Positions 42,924-51,545 of a stretch of DNA of 64,000 nucleotides are shown here, piece by piece; position 1 is the stretch's first letter, and each line of letters begins with the position of its first letter. A program made the position numbers and the translations under genes. The stretch is from Candidatus Limnocylindrales bacterium. GTDB lineage: Bacteria > Moduliflexota > Moduliflexia > Moduliflexales > JAUQPW01. The stretch spans positions 372,001-436,000 of the forward strand of contig DATMBG010000051.1 of the NCBI GenBank assembly GCA_035559535.1. The letters are read 5' to 3'. Below the pieces are notes generated by a model, which was not told the origin of the DNA, made no database searches, and saw nothing but the letters and a program-made list of their open reading frames with translations.

Positions 42924-44090
42924 ATGAAAGTTATCAAACTGGAAACTTTTCTCACCAATGCAGGGTTGCGGAACTACCTGTTCATACGGCTGCACACCGA
43001 CACTGGCTTAACAGGAATCGGCGAAGCATCCTTGGAATGGCAAGAGCAAACGGTTCAAACCCTCATCCACGAATTTTTAGAAGAACGTTATGTACTGGGA
43101 GCTAATCCCTTCGACATTGAAGACCTGATTACCCGTATGGTTCGCGATCAATATCAGGGGGGCTCTACGATCATGACCGCCATTAGCGGGATTGAAATTG
43201 CCCTATGGGATCTTGTTGGAAAGGCCTGTGGTCAGCCGGTTTACAATCTCCTTGGGGGACGTTGCCATGAGCGTCTTCCAGCTTATGCCAACGGTTGGTA
43301 CGGAGGGGCTTATACTCCTCAACAGTATGCAGATCGGGCGAAGGAAGTTGTAAGTCGAGGATATACAGCCCTGAAGTTCGATCCCTTCGGAGTAGCCTGG
43401 AAAGAGTTACCCCGCGTAGACCGTAAACAGGTTATGAAAATTGTAGAAGCGGTCCGACAGGCCGTTGGAGAAAACGTCGATCTCCTGATTGAAGGTCACG
43501 GACGATTCTCCGTGGAAACCGCTGTGGAAATAGCCAGAGATCTGGAGCCTTATCATCCCACCTGGTTTGAGGAGCCGGTTACCCCGGACAGCATCGACCT
43601 GCTTTATGAAGTCAAATCCCATGTGAAAATTCCCCTTGCAGCCGGTGAGCGTCTCTATACCGTCTCCGATTTTTATCGCTTAATATCTAAAAGGGCCGCT
43701 GATGTGGTACAAATGGATGTGGCACATTGCGGCGGCATCCTAACCAGTAAAAAGATTGCAGCCATGGCGGCTGTTCAAGATATACGGATATCCCCCCATT
43801 GCTCGATCGGTCCGGTAGCCTTGGCCGCAGCTTTACATGTGGATATAGGTACACCCAATTTTATGATTCAAGAAGCCTATGGCGAGTTCGACGTACCGTG
43901 GCGGGATGCTTTGGTTCGAGGGTGGAATCCCCTCCAACAGGGTTATTTTTACCTCCCGGAAAGTCCGGGTCTTGGGGTAGATATAGACGAAAACATTATT
44001 GCCGCTCACCCCTACGTAAAGAATGCTTTTCCCAGTTTATGGGATCGGAGCTGGTTTGAGAAATTTACCCAAAATCAAAAGAACCACTAG
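42924..44090 (+). CDS. Enolase-superfamily (MR/MLE) enzyme D, galactonate dehydratase-like
   Basis: Predicted sugar-acid dehydratase of 388 aa, distinct from the other three in the window. The base motif is ALKFDPFG at 149-156; metal-ligand and general-acid region is LIEGHGRFS near 188, where galactonate dehydratases have an equivalent DFHGR; FEEPV at 215; AGERLYT at 240; and a His in SPHCSIGPVA near 296. The AAGGAAAGG ribosome binding site sits just after a 22-bp tandem duplication. It follows the AOR-transketolase operon on the same strand, separated by a terminator-like palindrome, so independent control is possible. Confidence 0.9.
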   Translation: MKVIKLETFLTNAGLRNYLFIRLHTDTGLTGIGEASLEWQEQTVQTLIHEFLEERYVLGANPFDIEDLITRMVRDQYQGGSTIMTAISGIEIALWDLVGKACGQPVYNLLGGRCHERLPAYANGWYGGAYTPQQYADRAKEVVSRGYTALKFDPFGVAWKELPRVDRKQVMKIVEAVRQAVGENVDLLIEGHGRFSVETAVEIARDLEPYHPTWFEEPVTPDSIDLLYEVKSHVKIPLAAGERLYTVSDFYRLISKRAADVVQMDVAHCGGILTSKKIAAMAAVQDIRISPHCSIGPVALAAALHVDIGTPNFMIQEAYGEFDVPWRDALVRGWNPLQQGYFYLPESPGLGVDIDENIIAAHPYVKNAFPSLWDRSWFEKFTQNQKNH

Positions 44091-44091
44091 G

Positions 44092-44108
44092 TCAGGCGTC
44101 CCGCCTGA
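44092..44108. repeat. Short palindrome TCAGGCG-TCC-CGCCTGA between convergent genes
   Basis: Perfect 7-bp arms with a 3-nt loop, beginning 2 bp after the MR/MLE stop and before the convergent membrane-protein gene. It could act as a bidirectional terminator although no T-run follows. Confidence 0.5.
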
Positions 44109-44120
44109 TCTTGATAAGGA

Positions 44121-44768
44121 TTAGAACACCAGAATCATCCCTCCTGCCACCATAAGGGCTATCACCCATAGAAGGTCCAGGTTGAACCAGGCTTGACGCA
44201 GCAGAGCCAGTCCCAGTTTTTCATAAACCAACAGAGCCACGGCGCCTGTGACCAGAAGAAGGCTAAGGGTATGGATACCTGTTGCTGCAAGCAACAACCC
44301 GGGAGAACCGGCCATCTGACCCAACAAGGGTGTAGTCATCCCATGAGGGTGAACCTGCCCGGAGGCAGGCCAGTTTAAAAGAATGGGCACAAGCATCAGA
44401 CCGGCCCCATGGGCAGATGACATGAAGAAGGACCAAATCACAAGGTCCTTAAAATCTACCCGCATGCCCACCCACCGTGGGTGGCGGGAACGGAAAAGCC
44501 GGTAAAGACCGAAAGCAAAGAGTATCGAAGCACCCAGTCGGCGTAGGATAGGCTCCGGTAGGATGACCTGAGCTACTCCTACCAGAAGCACAATCCCGCC
44601 AATCGAAAGTGCATGCCCCAATGCGATGGGGAATAAAGCTTTGATAACTACCTGCCGACTCTTCTCCTGCAATCCCAGGGCTACCGCAAACAACCATCCC
44701 ATGCCCGGATTCACTCCATGGTAAGCACCCAGCAAGGCAAGGGCAATCCAGGGCCAAAGTTCACTCAT
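44121..44768 (-). CDS. Multi-pass membrane protein linked to SBP56
   Basis: Not firmly assigned. The 215-aa protein has six hydrophobic segments (about 6-26, 42-66, 73-90, 108-130, 145-175 and 190-214). Conserved-looking polar residues lie in LLGAYHGVNPGMGWLFAVA, SSAHGAGLMLVPILL and GIHTLSLL, a His/Pro pattern reminiscent of NicO/UreH metal transporters. Its ATG overlaps the SBP56 stop by 4 bp, so the two are translationally coupled and probably work together. Metal (copper or nickel) handling for SBP56 is inference. Confidence 0.65.
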   Translation of the reverse strand: MSELWPWIALALLGAYHGVNPGMGWLFAVALGLQEKSRQVVIKALFPIALGHALSIGGIVLLVGVAQVILPEPILRRLGASILFAFGLYRLFRSRHPRWVGMRVDFKDLVIWSFFMSSAHGAGLMLVPILLNWPASGQVHPHGMTTPLLGQMAGSPGLLLAATGIHTLSLLLVTGAVALLVYEKLGLALLRQAWFNLDLLWVIALMVAGGMILVF

Positions 44769-46144
44769 GGAAAGCAGAATGAATCGGAAGAACTATCCCC
44801 ACCCTGCAATCGAACTTGATGGGGTCGAATCTCTCCAAAATCCACAAAAAAGTTGGGATCCAATGAAATTCCCCCCTCGGGTCTGGCATCTACTTTCACC
44901 ATCCAGCCACGCAAATTAGGATAGAATTGATCATCCCAGCTACTATAAAGGGAATTGGTAAAATAGATGCGACGACCATCTCGACTTACTTCCACCATCT
45001 GGGGACCCCCTTCTAAAGGTCCGGATTTGGGATGGGGAGCTCGACGGACCAAACCACCTGCCTGTACCGAACCGGTAAGTTTGGGATTAAAGGGATCGGA
45101 AACATCGTACTGGTGGAGTTCACCGGTACCCCAGCATGAAACATAAAGGAAACGATCATCTAAAGAGAGATTGATATCTGTTATCAGAGGAGGTACGGCC
45201 TTTAAATCCTTTAAAATAGGAGGTAAGGCCTCGGGATCTGCGGACTCGGCAGGGATTTGGATGACCTTCTTTATGGCCCACTGGTCCTTCTCTCTATACC
45301 ATAACCATACAGAGCTGGAAAGATCTCGTACATCCACTACAACGCCCACAAAGCCGTAGGTTTTGGTCGGATCATGGGCAGGGCGTAGTTCAAGTACCAT
45401 TTGATAATCATCGCCTAAATCCAGAGCCTGAATATGCTTGCGACGACGGATGTCCCAGAAGTGGATACGGTGACCAAAACGACGATTGACTACATCCTCC
45501 AAATGAAGACCGTTCTCAAAAAGCGATGGAGGACCCCACTCACTGGTAATACCGACATCATATCCCAGATGCCACCAGAAATCATAACCCAGGAACTGGG
45601 GACCCCTGTCTACCTCCCACCTTCCTAAGATCTGGAAGTCGTAGTGATCAAGTAAAAAGACTCCCCCAGGCCCATCTCCATCGCTTGTCGAACCTAAAGC
45701 ACTGATATAGATTCCCTCAGGTCCGCAGTGAACCGTATGGAGTCGGGTATAGCCGGCCCGGGCCATGACTTCTTTCGGCTCAATGATTTTGACAATATGA
45801 GGTTCCATGGGATCGGGTTTTGTATCCATGATATAAATCCGAGAGGAGCGGAGACCCGGTACGAGCAGGTAACGCCGTTCCAGATAAGGATGAGGGGCAT
45901 AGGGGCATAGGGCCGAACTGCAAGCATTCCAACCGAAATGATGGAGTTCATCCCCTACATAAGGCATCTCCACAGAGTGGATAATCTTTCCGTAAGCAGA
46001 TGAGTTGGGATTCAAATCCACCACACGGAGTGCATCCGGCTTGCCTTTTTGAATGGTTGCTACATAAGCCAGTCCTTCCGCTGGAGCCTGCATGGCAAGT
46101 CTTGGGGAAGGATAAAAGGTTGGATCCGGTTTCCAAAGTAACAT
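44765..46144 (-). CDS. Selenium-binding protein SBP56 / methanethiol oxidase family
   Basis: Seven-bladed beta-propeller family that includes copper-dependent methanethiol oxidase, which makes formaldehyde, H2S and H2O2 from CH3SH. The 459-aa protein starts close to the family's DPTFYPSPRLAMQAPAEGLA. The region DELHHFGWNACSSALCPYAP places conserved histidines at 68-69 and cysteines at 75 and 80. Later blocks include LHTVHCGPEGIYISALG and GYDFWWHLGYDVGITSEWG. No clear signal peptide is visible, whereas known MTO proteins are periplasmic. A good promoter lies at 46286-46313. The membrane-protein gene follows with a 4-bp overlap. Confidence 0.92.
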   Translation of the reverse strand: MLLWKPDPTFYPSPRLAMQAPAEGLAYVATIQKGKPDALRVVDLNPNSSAYGKIIHSVEMPYVGDELHHFGWNACSSALCPYAPHPYLERRYLLVPGLRSSRIYIMDTKPDPMEPHIVKIIEPKEVMARAGYTRLHTVHCGPEGIYISALGSTSDGDGPGGVFLLDHYDFQILGRWEVDRGPQFLGYDFWWHLGYDVGITSEWGPPSLFENGLHLEDVVNRRFGHRIHFWDIRRRKHIQALDLGDDYQMVLELRPAHDPTKTYGFVGVVVDVRDLSSSVWLWYREKDQWAIKKVIQIPAESADPEALPPILKDLKAVPPLITDINLSLDDRFLYVSCWGTGELHQYDVSDPFNPKLTGSVQAGGLVRRAPHPKSGPLEGGPQMVEVSRDGRRIYFTNSLYSSWDDQFYPNLRGWMVKVDARPEGGISLDPNFFVDFGEIRPHQVRLQGGDSSSDSFCFP

Positions 46145-46285
46145 GATTCTACCTCCTAGGAATAAAGTTTAAGCTAAGTTTGAGATCATCCCCTGTGCCA
46201 ACCTGGGTAGGTCAGCCTATTACCTCTATACTGTTATACTGTTAAATCTTTTTCCAATCACCTCCAAAGTTCTCACTATAGTTTA

Positions 46286-46313
46286 GTTATAGCCAAGATT
46301 TTAGCCTTGTCAA
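46286..46313 (-). promoter_or_regulatory. Sigma-70-like promoter of the SBP56 operon
   Basis: On the minus strand TTGACA (46308-46313), 16-bp spacer, TATAAC (46286-46291). Both boxes are near consensus. The leader to the SBP56 start is about 140 nt. Confidence 0.55.
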
Positions 46314-46425
46314 TAAGAAAGAAGTTTGGTATTTTAGATAAAACCTTGTAAATTATAAAAGATGTTAAGACAAGACAGGAATCAAGGAAAGTAATGGGGA
46401 GAAAATTTTTAACCCCAACATCTAG

Positions 46426-47046
46426 ATGGGAATATTTGTAATTCTATTTCCAATGCTGGTCAGCATGAATTTTCCGTCTTCTGAAGCCTCAGCAGAGAGA
46501 AAACCGGATCAAGTTGGCCTTCTCCCATTGGGAGAGATATCCTCCGAGCTTTTGACCTGGTTGGGAACCGAACTAGAGAAGCGGCTTTATATCCAGGTCG
46601 AGGTACTCCCGGCTTCCTCACTTCCGGAGTCTGCCTATAATCCCCAACGTAAACAATATTATTCATCGGTTATTCTCGATAAGATTCGAAATTTACGCCC
46701 CTGGGACTATGATAAAGTTCTTATCATCGTGGATGTAGATCTGTTTGTTCCTGCCCTTAACTTTGTTTTTGGGGAGGCGGAAAGTCCCGGTAAAATGGCT
46801 ATCATTTCCCTAACCCGACTAAGGCAAGAATTTTACGACCTGCCCGGTAATGAGCCATTATTTCGGGAGCGAGCTTTAAAAGAAGCCCTTCACGAGCTGG
46901 GGCATACCTATGGGATGCGGCATTCCAAAAATCCAGATTGTGTCATGTACTTTTCTAATGGTCTGGCAGACACCGACAGAAAACGGGCCGACTTCTCTCA
47001 ATGTCAGGATGTTTTAAAGGGGCTAGAAAAGATCATTCGCAAGTAA
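46426..47046 (+). CDS. Archaemetzincin-like metallopeptidase, exported variant
   Basis: Zinc-dependent peptidase of the archaemetzincin family, 206 aa. A TAG directly before the ATG fixes the start. The N-terminus MGIFVILFPMLVSMNFPSSE looks like a signal peptide or anchor, which ordinary archaemetzincins lack. The core HELGHTYGMRH gives zinc ligands His156, His160 and His166 with catalytic Glu157, followed by PDCVMYFSNGLADTDRKRAD. The family normally has four structural-zinc cysteines (HC-x4-C-x-M and CxxC). Here the first is Ser167 and the CxxC is SQC, leaving only Cys172 and Cys193, which suits a disulfide in an exported protein better than a zinc site. Confidence 0.88.
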   Translation: MGIFVILFPMLVSMNFPSSEASAERKPDQVGLLPLGEISSELLTWLGTELEKRLYIQVEVLPASSLPESAYNPQRKQYYSSVILDKIRNLRPWDYDKVLIIVDVDLFVPALNFVFGEAESPGKMAIISLTRLRQEFYDLPGNEPLFRERALKEALHELGHTYGMRHSKNPDCVMYFSNGLADTDRKRADFSQCQDVLKGLEKIIRK

Positions 47047-47091
47047 CATCGACTTTTCCTTTGCCTCGGGTTTTGTTTTTATTATTTTCCT

Positions 47092-50000
47092 ATGCCTGAA
47101 TTACTCCAGATTCTGGCCGGTTATGTCCCTCAAGTGATGGTGAATCACCTGATTTCCCATCCCGAGCCTCTCGTTACGCCTTCTGCCGAGCGTTTCCCTG
47201 CCGCGATACTTTTTGCCGATATTTCCGGCTTTACGACTCTGGCCGAACGCCTCACCCAACAGGGTCCGGCCGGTATAGAAAAACTCTCCAACGTCCTCAA
47301 TACCTATTTTAGTCAGCTTATCGAGCTTATTATGGCCCATGGAGGGGAGGTCTTTAAATTTGCCGGGGATGCCCCTATTGCGCTCTGGCCCGTTGCCCAA
47401 CCCCGTAATCGCCATCTTATTCGGAATATGGGAGATGAGAATCTCTCCCTGGCTACCTGTCGTGCAGTCCAGTGCGGTTTAGCCTTGCAATCGATGTTTA
47501 ATGAATATAAGGTGGCGGAAGGTCTGCGCCTTTCCTTACGGGTAGGTATTGGAGCAGGGGAGGTTCTCATGGCGAGTGTGGGAGGTGTGCGAGGACGTTG
47601 GGAATTTCTGGTAGCCGGCGAGCCCATCACTCAAATGTGCCACGCAGAGCGACAGGCCTATCCCGGTGAGGTGGTCCTATCTTCTGAAGCCTGGAAGCTT
47701 ATTCAGGATCAAGGTTCAGGCCAACAGTTACCCGAAGGGGGTTTCCTGATCCAATCACTCCGTGAACCTCTTCCACTTCGTCCTTTGTTCCCGATTAATC
47801 CTCCACCGGGCTTTGAGGTTATTTTACGAAGTTATATTCCGGCTGCGATTCTGACTCGCCTCGATGCAGAACAAACTGAATGGCTGGCCGAACTTCGTCG
47901 TATCACGGTATTGTTCGTCAACGTCATGGGATTAGATTACACATCCCCCTATATCCTGGACAGATTGCAAACGGTGATGCAGGTTTTACAGACGGTGTTA
48001 TACCGTTATGAAGGAAGTGTCAATCAATTCATGGTAGATGATAAAGGAACCATCCTGGTAGCGGCATTGGGATTACCTCCCTTAACCCATGAAGACGATG
48101 CGGTACGAGGTATACAGGCTGCGCTGGGAATGCAGGCCGAGCTTCGACAATTGGGATTGCGGAGTGCGGTCGGTATTGCCACCGGTCGGGTGTTTTGTGG
48201 GGAACGAGGGAGCCTGATTCGGCGTGAGTATGGCATGATCGGAGACGTAGTCAATCTGGCAGCCCGATTGATGCAGGTGGTAACAGAAGATCTTTCCATA
48301 GGTCAAAGTATTCTTTGTGATGCAGCCACCTATCAGGCAGCTCGAATGCGTTTGGCCTTTAAAACTTTACCCACGATAACGGTCAAAGGTAAAGCCGAAC
48401 CCGTTGCTGTTTACTCCCCCTATGGTCAGACCAAGATAACCCCCAAATCCCCAACAAAAATGGTTGGAAGGACAACTGAACGTAAGTTTTTACTGGAACG
48501 ACTCAGAGCTTTGCGGGAAGGTCACGGAAGTACTGTAATCATAGAAGGTGAAGCCGGCATGGGTAAATCCCGGCTGATACAAGATCTCCTTCAGCACGCT
48601 CAGGAGCTAGGAATCGCAAGTTTGATGGGAGTTGGGGATGCCATTGAGAAATCTATTCCTTACCACGCGTGGTATCCTATTTTTCATCAACTTTTCAATC
48701 TGGATCATTTGACCGATGACCTGGAGAGCCGATGTAGGCAGGTCCTGGCCCAGTTGCAAGTCGACCCTGAGTGGTTAAATTGGGCACCGTTACTCAATTC
48801 GATTTTATCACTGGATTTACCGGAAAATGAAATCACAAACCAGATGTCTGCCCAGGTACGGGCTGAAAATACCCGTAACCTGCTCTTAAGGGTGATAGAA
48901 AAAGCTGCCGACCGGGCGCCTATGATGGTGATTCTGGAAGATGCCCACTGGTTGGATTCGGCCTCGTGGGCTTTAACCTTAACCATCGGTCGTCGGATCC
49001 GTAACCTGCTGTTGATTATCAGTACACGTCCGATGATGGACTCCCTCCCGGCTGAATATCATCAGTTTCTTACTATGCAACCGGGTCGATGGGGTTCTGA
49101 GATCCATCGGTTACAGTTGAGATCTCTTTTACCGGAGGAAACGGTGGAGATGATAACCCAACGGCTGGGGATCACTGCCCTTCCGGAATCGGTAGCTAAA
49201 TTGATTCAAGAGAAGGCAGAGGGCCATCCGCTCTTCAGTGAGGAGTTGGCTTATGCCTTACGGGATGCAGGTCAGATTCTCATCTCCCATGGAGAATGTT
49301 ATGTTTCACCTGCAGCAGGGGATTTCAGTACCCTGAACTTTTCAGATACCCTCCAGGGCCTGGTTATCAGTCGGATCGATCGATTAACGGCGCAGCAACA
49401 ATTAACCTTAAAGGTAGCCAGTGTTATCGGGCGCGCGTTTCCATTCCGCCTCCTCCAGGATATTTATCCTATTAAATCAGACAAAGCGCAATTGGTTCAA
49501 CAACTTAATGCCCTGGAAAAGCTGGATGTCATTTTACTCGAAACGCTGGGATCAGATTTGGTGTATAGGTTTAAACATGCCATAACCCAGGAAGTGGCCT
49601 ACAATTTGATGTTATTTTCCCAACGACGCGGACTGCATCGGGCTATCGCAAGATGGTATGAGTGTGTATATGCCCGGGATTTAACCCCCTTCTATTCCCT
49701 TTTAGCTTATCATTGGAGTAAAGCCGAAGAAGAATCAAAAGCCATCCATTATCTGGAAAAGGCCGGGGAGCAGGCCTTCCGCACCGGTGCTTACCCAGAA
49801 GCCCTGACCTTTTTCAGCGAAGCTTTAAGACGGGATATTCGAGAGGATAGAAGCAAAAATAAGATGACCGTTGCCTTATCAACTCAGCGACCTATTGCCA
49901 AATCTCAATTACGATGGGCACGGTGGGAACGGCAGATGGGAGAAATTTGTCTGGAGTTGGGGCAATTACCGGAGAGTCGAGATCATTTCGAACGGGCTTT

Positions 50001-51318
50001 GGCTTTATTGGGCTGGTCGGTGCCTGCCACACGGCGGAAATTGATGTTAAGCCTGGCAGGACAGGTGTTACGACTATTCTGGCCAAGAAGACCGATAAGC
50101 CAACCTTCAGATGGGAGGAAAATAGAGAAGATAACCCCAGAAGAGGAGTGTATCATCTGGTTAGAAGCGGCCCGGGCTTACACTCAGTTGGGAAAGGTAT
50201 ATTACTTCTCCAATGAAACATGGGCCGTTATCCATGCAACCCTTTATACCCTCCATCTGGCCGGCTGGGTGGGTCCTTCACCTGAATTAGCCCAAAGCTA
50301 TGCAAATATGTGTGTCGGAATTGGGTTTATTCCCTTGCATTCCATAGCTGAAGTTTATCTTCGTCGGGCACAGGAAGCGGCTCAGAACTTGAATGAACTT
50401 CCCACGCTGGCTTATGTGTCGATTATAACCGGTGTCTACCGCCTCGGTATGGGTCGTTGGGCTGAAGCTCAAGAGGCTCTTAATCAGGCTATTGAAATCT
50501 GCAATCGCCTAGGAAATCAACAACAATGGGCAGAAAGCTTGATTCTTCTGGAACAGATAGCCTATTACCAGGGGGGCTTTGCCCAGGGTGAGAAACTAGC
50601 TGTAGATCTTTACACAAAGGCCTGTCGAAGTAGCAACTTTCTACATCAGGCCTGGGCTTTAGGCGGACAGGCTGAAAACAAACTACGTCTAGGCCAGATA
50701 GAAGAAGCCATAACCCAACTGAAAGCGGCTCTGGATCTATACGCCGATAATATAGATCGTACCTCGGTTATCACCACCTATGGGCTTCTGGCCCTCGGAT
50801 ACCTCCGTCAGGGGGAATGGCAACTCGCCCGGCAGGCCGCTGATCTGGCAGTAAAAGCCATTGCAAATTCCTCGCCTACTTCCCACTACTTACTGGAAGG
50901 ATACGCCGGGGTTGCCGAAGTATATCTGGCCCTGTGGGAGGCAGATAAGTTTAAAGGCAAAGCCCAAGATCCCGGGTCAAAAATTCCAGAATCGGCAAAG
51001 CAGGCTTGTAAGGCCTTACGCAGGTATGCGAGAATCTTTCTGATCGGTCAACCCCGAGCCTGGCTTTGTCAAGGTTTATATAACTGGCTGGCAGGTAAGC
51101 CCTCTCGAGCTTACAAAGCCTGGCAAAAGAGCCTTTCTTTGGCTGAACGACTCCATATGCCCTACGAGCAAGGACATGCTCAATATGAAATGGGCCGGCA
51201 CTTAGAGACAGGAGCATTGATGCGACGTACCCACCTCCTGCAAGCCTATGAAATTTTTGATCGGCTAGGAGCAATCTATGATCGGGACCGTGCCCGGGCC
51301 GCATTGGAAGCCCTATGA
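47092..51318 (+). CDS. Double class III cyclase-homology, AAA/NACHT-like ATPase and TPR protein (soluble adenylyl cyclase architecture)
   Basis: A 1408-aa signalling protein. Cyclase-homology domain 1 (about 35-205) has both metal-binding Asp residues, Asp43 in LFADISGF and Asp93 in FKFAGDAP. Domain 2 (about 265-440) has LFVNVMGLDY and MVDDKGTILVAALG, with Asn replacing the first metal Asp, so only domain 1 can bind metals. An ATPase domain follows with Walker A GEAGMGKSR near 485 and a Walker-B-like MMVILEDAHWLDSA near 615. From about 840 to the end come helical repeats of TPR type. The layout matches mammalian soluble adenylyl cyclase and bacterial relatives. Start without a clear ribosome binding site. 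Ligand and output unknown. Confidence 0.9.
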   Translation: MPELLQILAGYVPQVMVNHLISHPEPLVTPSAERFPAAILFADISGFTTLAERLTQQGPAGIEKLSNVLNTYFSQLIELIMAHGGEVFKFAGDAPIALWPVAQPRNRHLIRNMGDENLSLATCRAVQCGLALQSMFNEYKVAEGLRLSLRVGIGAGEVLMASVGGVRGRWEFLVAGEPITQMCHAERQAYPGEVVLSSEAWKLIQDQGSGQQLPEGGFLIQSLREPLPLRPLFPINPPPGFEVILRSYIPAAILTRLDAEQTEWLAELRRITVLFVNVMGLDYTSPYILDRLQTVMQVLQTVLYRYEGSVNQFMVDDKGTILVAALGLPPLTHEDDAVRGIQAALGMQAELRQLGLRSAVGIATGRVFCGERGSLIRREYGMIGDVVNLAARLMQVVTEDLSIGQSILCDAATYQAARMRLAFKTLPTITVKGKAEPVAVYSPYGQTKITPKSPTKMVGRTTERKFLLERLRALREGHGSTVIIEGEAGMGKSRLIQDLLQHAQELGIASLMGVGDAIEKSIPYHAWYPIFHQLFNLDHLTDDLESRCRQVLAQLQVDPEWLNWAPLLNSILSLDLPENEITNQMSAQVRAENTRNLLLRVIEKAADRAPMMVILEDAHWLDSASWALTLTIGRRIRNLLLIISTRPMMDSLPAEYHQFLTMQPGRWGSEIHRLQLRSLLPEETVEMITQRLGITALPESVAKLIQEKAEGHPLFSEELAYALRDAGQILISHGECYVSPAAGDFSTLNFSDTLQGLVISRIDRLTAQQQLTLKVASVIGRAFPFRLLQDIYPIKSDKAQLVQQLNALEKLDVILLETLGSDLVYRFKHAITQEVAYNLMLFSQRRGLHRAIARWYECVYARDLTPFYSLLAYHWSKAEEESKAIHYLEKAGEQAFRTGAYPEALTFFSEALRRDIREDRSKNKMTVALSTQRPIAKSQLRWARWERQMGEICLELGQLPESRDHFERALALLGWSVPATRRKLMLSLAGQVLRLFWPRRPISQPSDGRKIEKITPEEECIIWLEAARAYTQLGKVYYFSNETWAVIHATLYTLHLAGWVGPSPELAQSYANMCVGIGFIPLHSIAEVYLRRAQEAAQNLNELPTLAYVSIITGVYRLGMGRWAEAQEALNQAIEICNRLGNQQQWAESLILLEQIAYYQGGFAQGEKLAVDLYTKACRSSNFLHQAWALGGQAENKLRLGQIEEAITQLKAALDLYADNIDRTSVITTYGLLALGYLRQGEWQLARQAADLAVKAIANSSPTSHYLLEGYAGVAEVYLALWEADKFKGKAQDPGSKIPESAKQACKALRRYARIFLIGQPRAWLCQGLYNWLAGKPSRAYKAWQKSLSLAERLHMPYEQGHAQYEMGRHLETGALMRRTHLLQAYEIFDRLGAIYDRDRARAALEAL

Positions 51319-51545
51319 CTATCCCGACCAGTTAGAGAAGTTGACCTTTTTTCCCCGAAGGGAGATATTTAAAACTAAAGAGGAGTGGTTTAAAAGCCAG
51401 AGGTCCAGATGGATAATTAAACTTCTGGCTTATCCGGGTAAGGAAAGTGTAAAGTGGGGTCGAAATTATTCTGATACCGGACCGCTACCTTGTTACTTTC
51501 CCTGTTCTTTGCCTTATCCAGAGTTAAGAATTTAAGAAAGAGCCT

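Noticed and set aside
51278..51535. Small gene between the cyclase and BNR genes
   Set aside because: The frame starts inside the cyclase gene, has no ribosome binding site and gives an unstructured translation.
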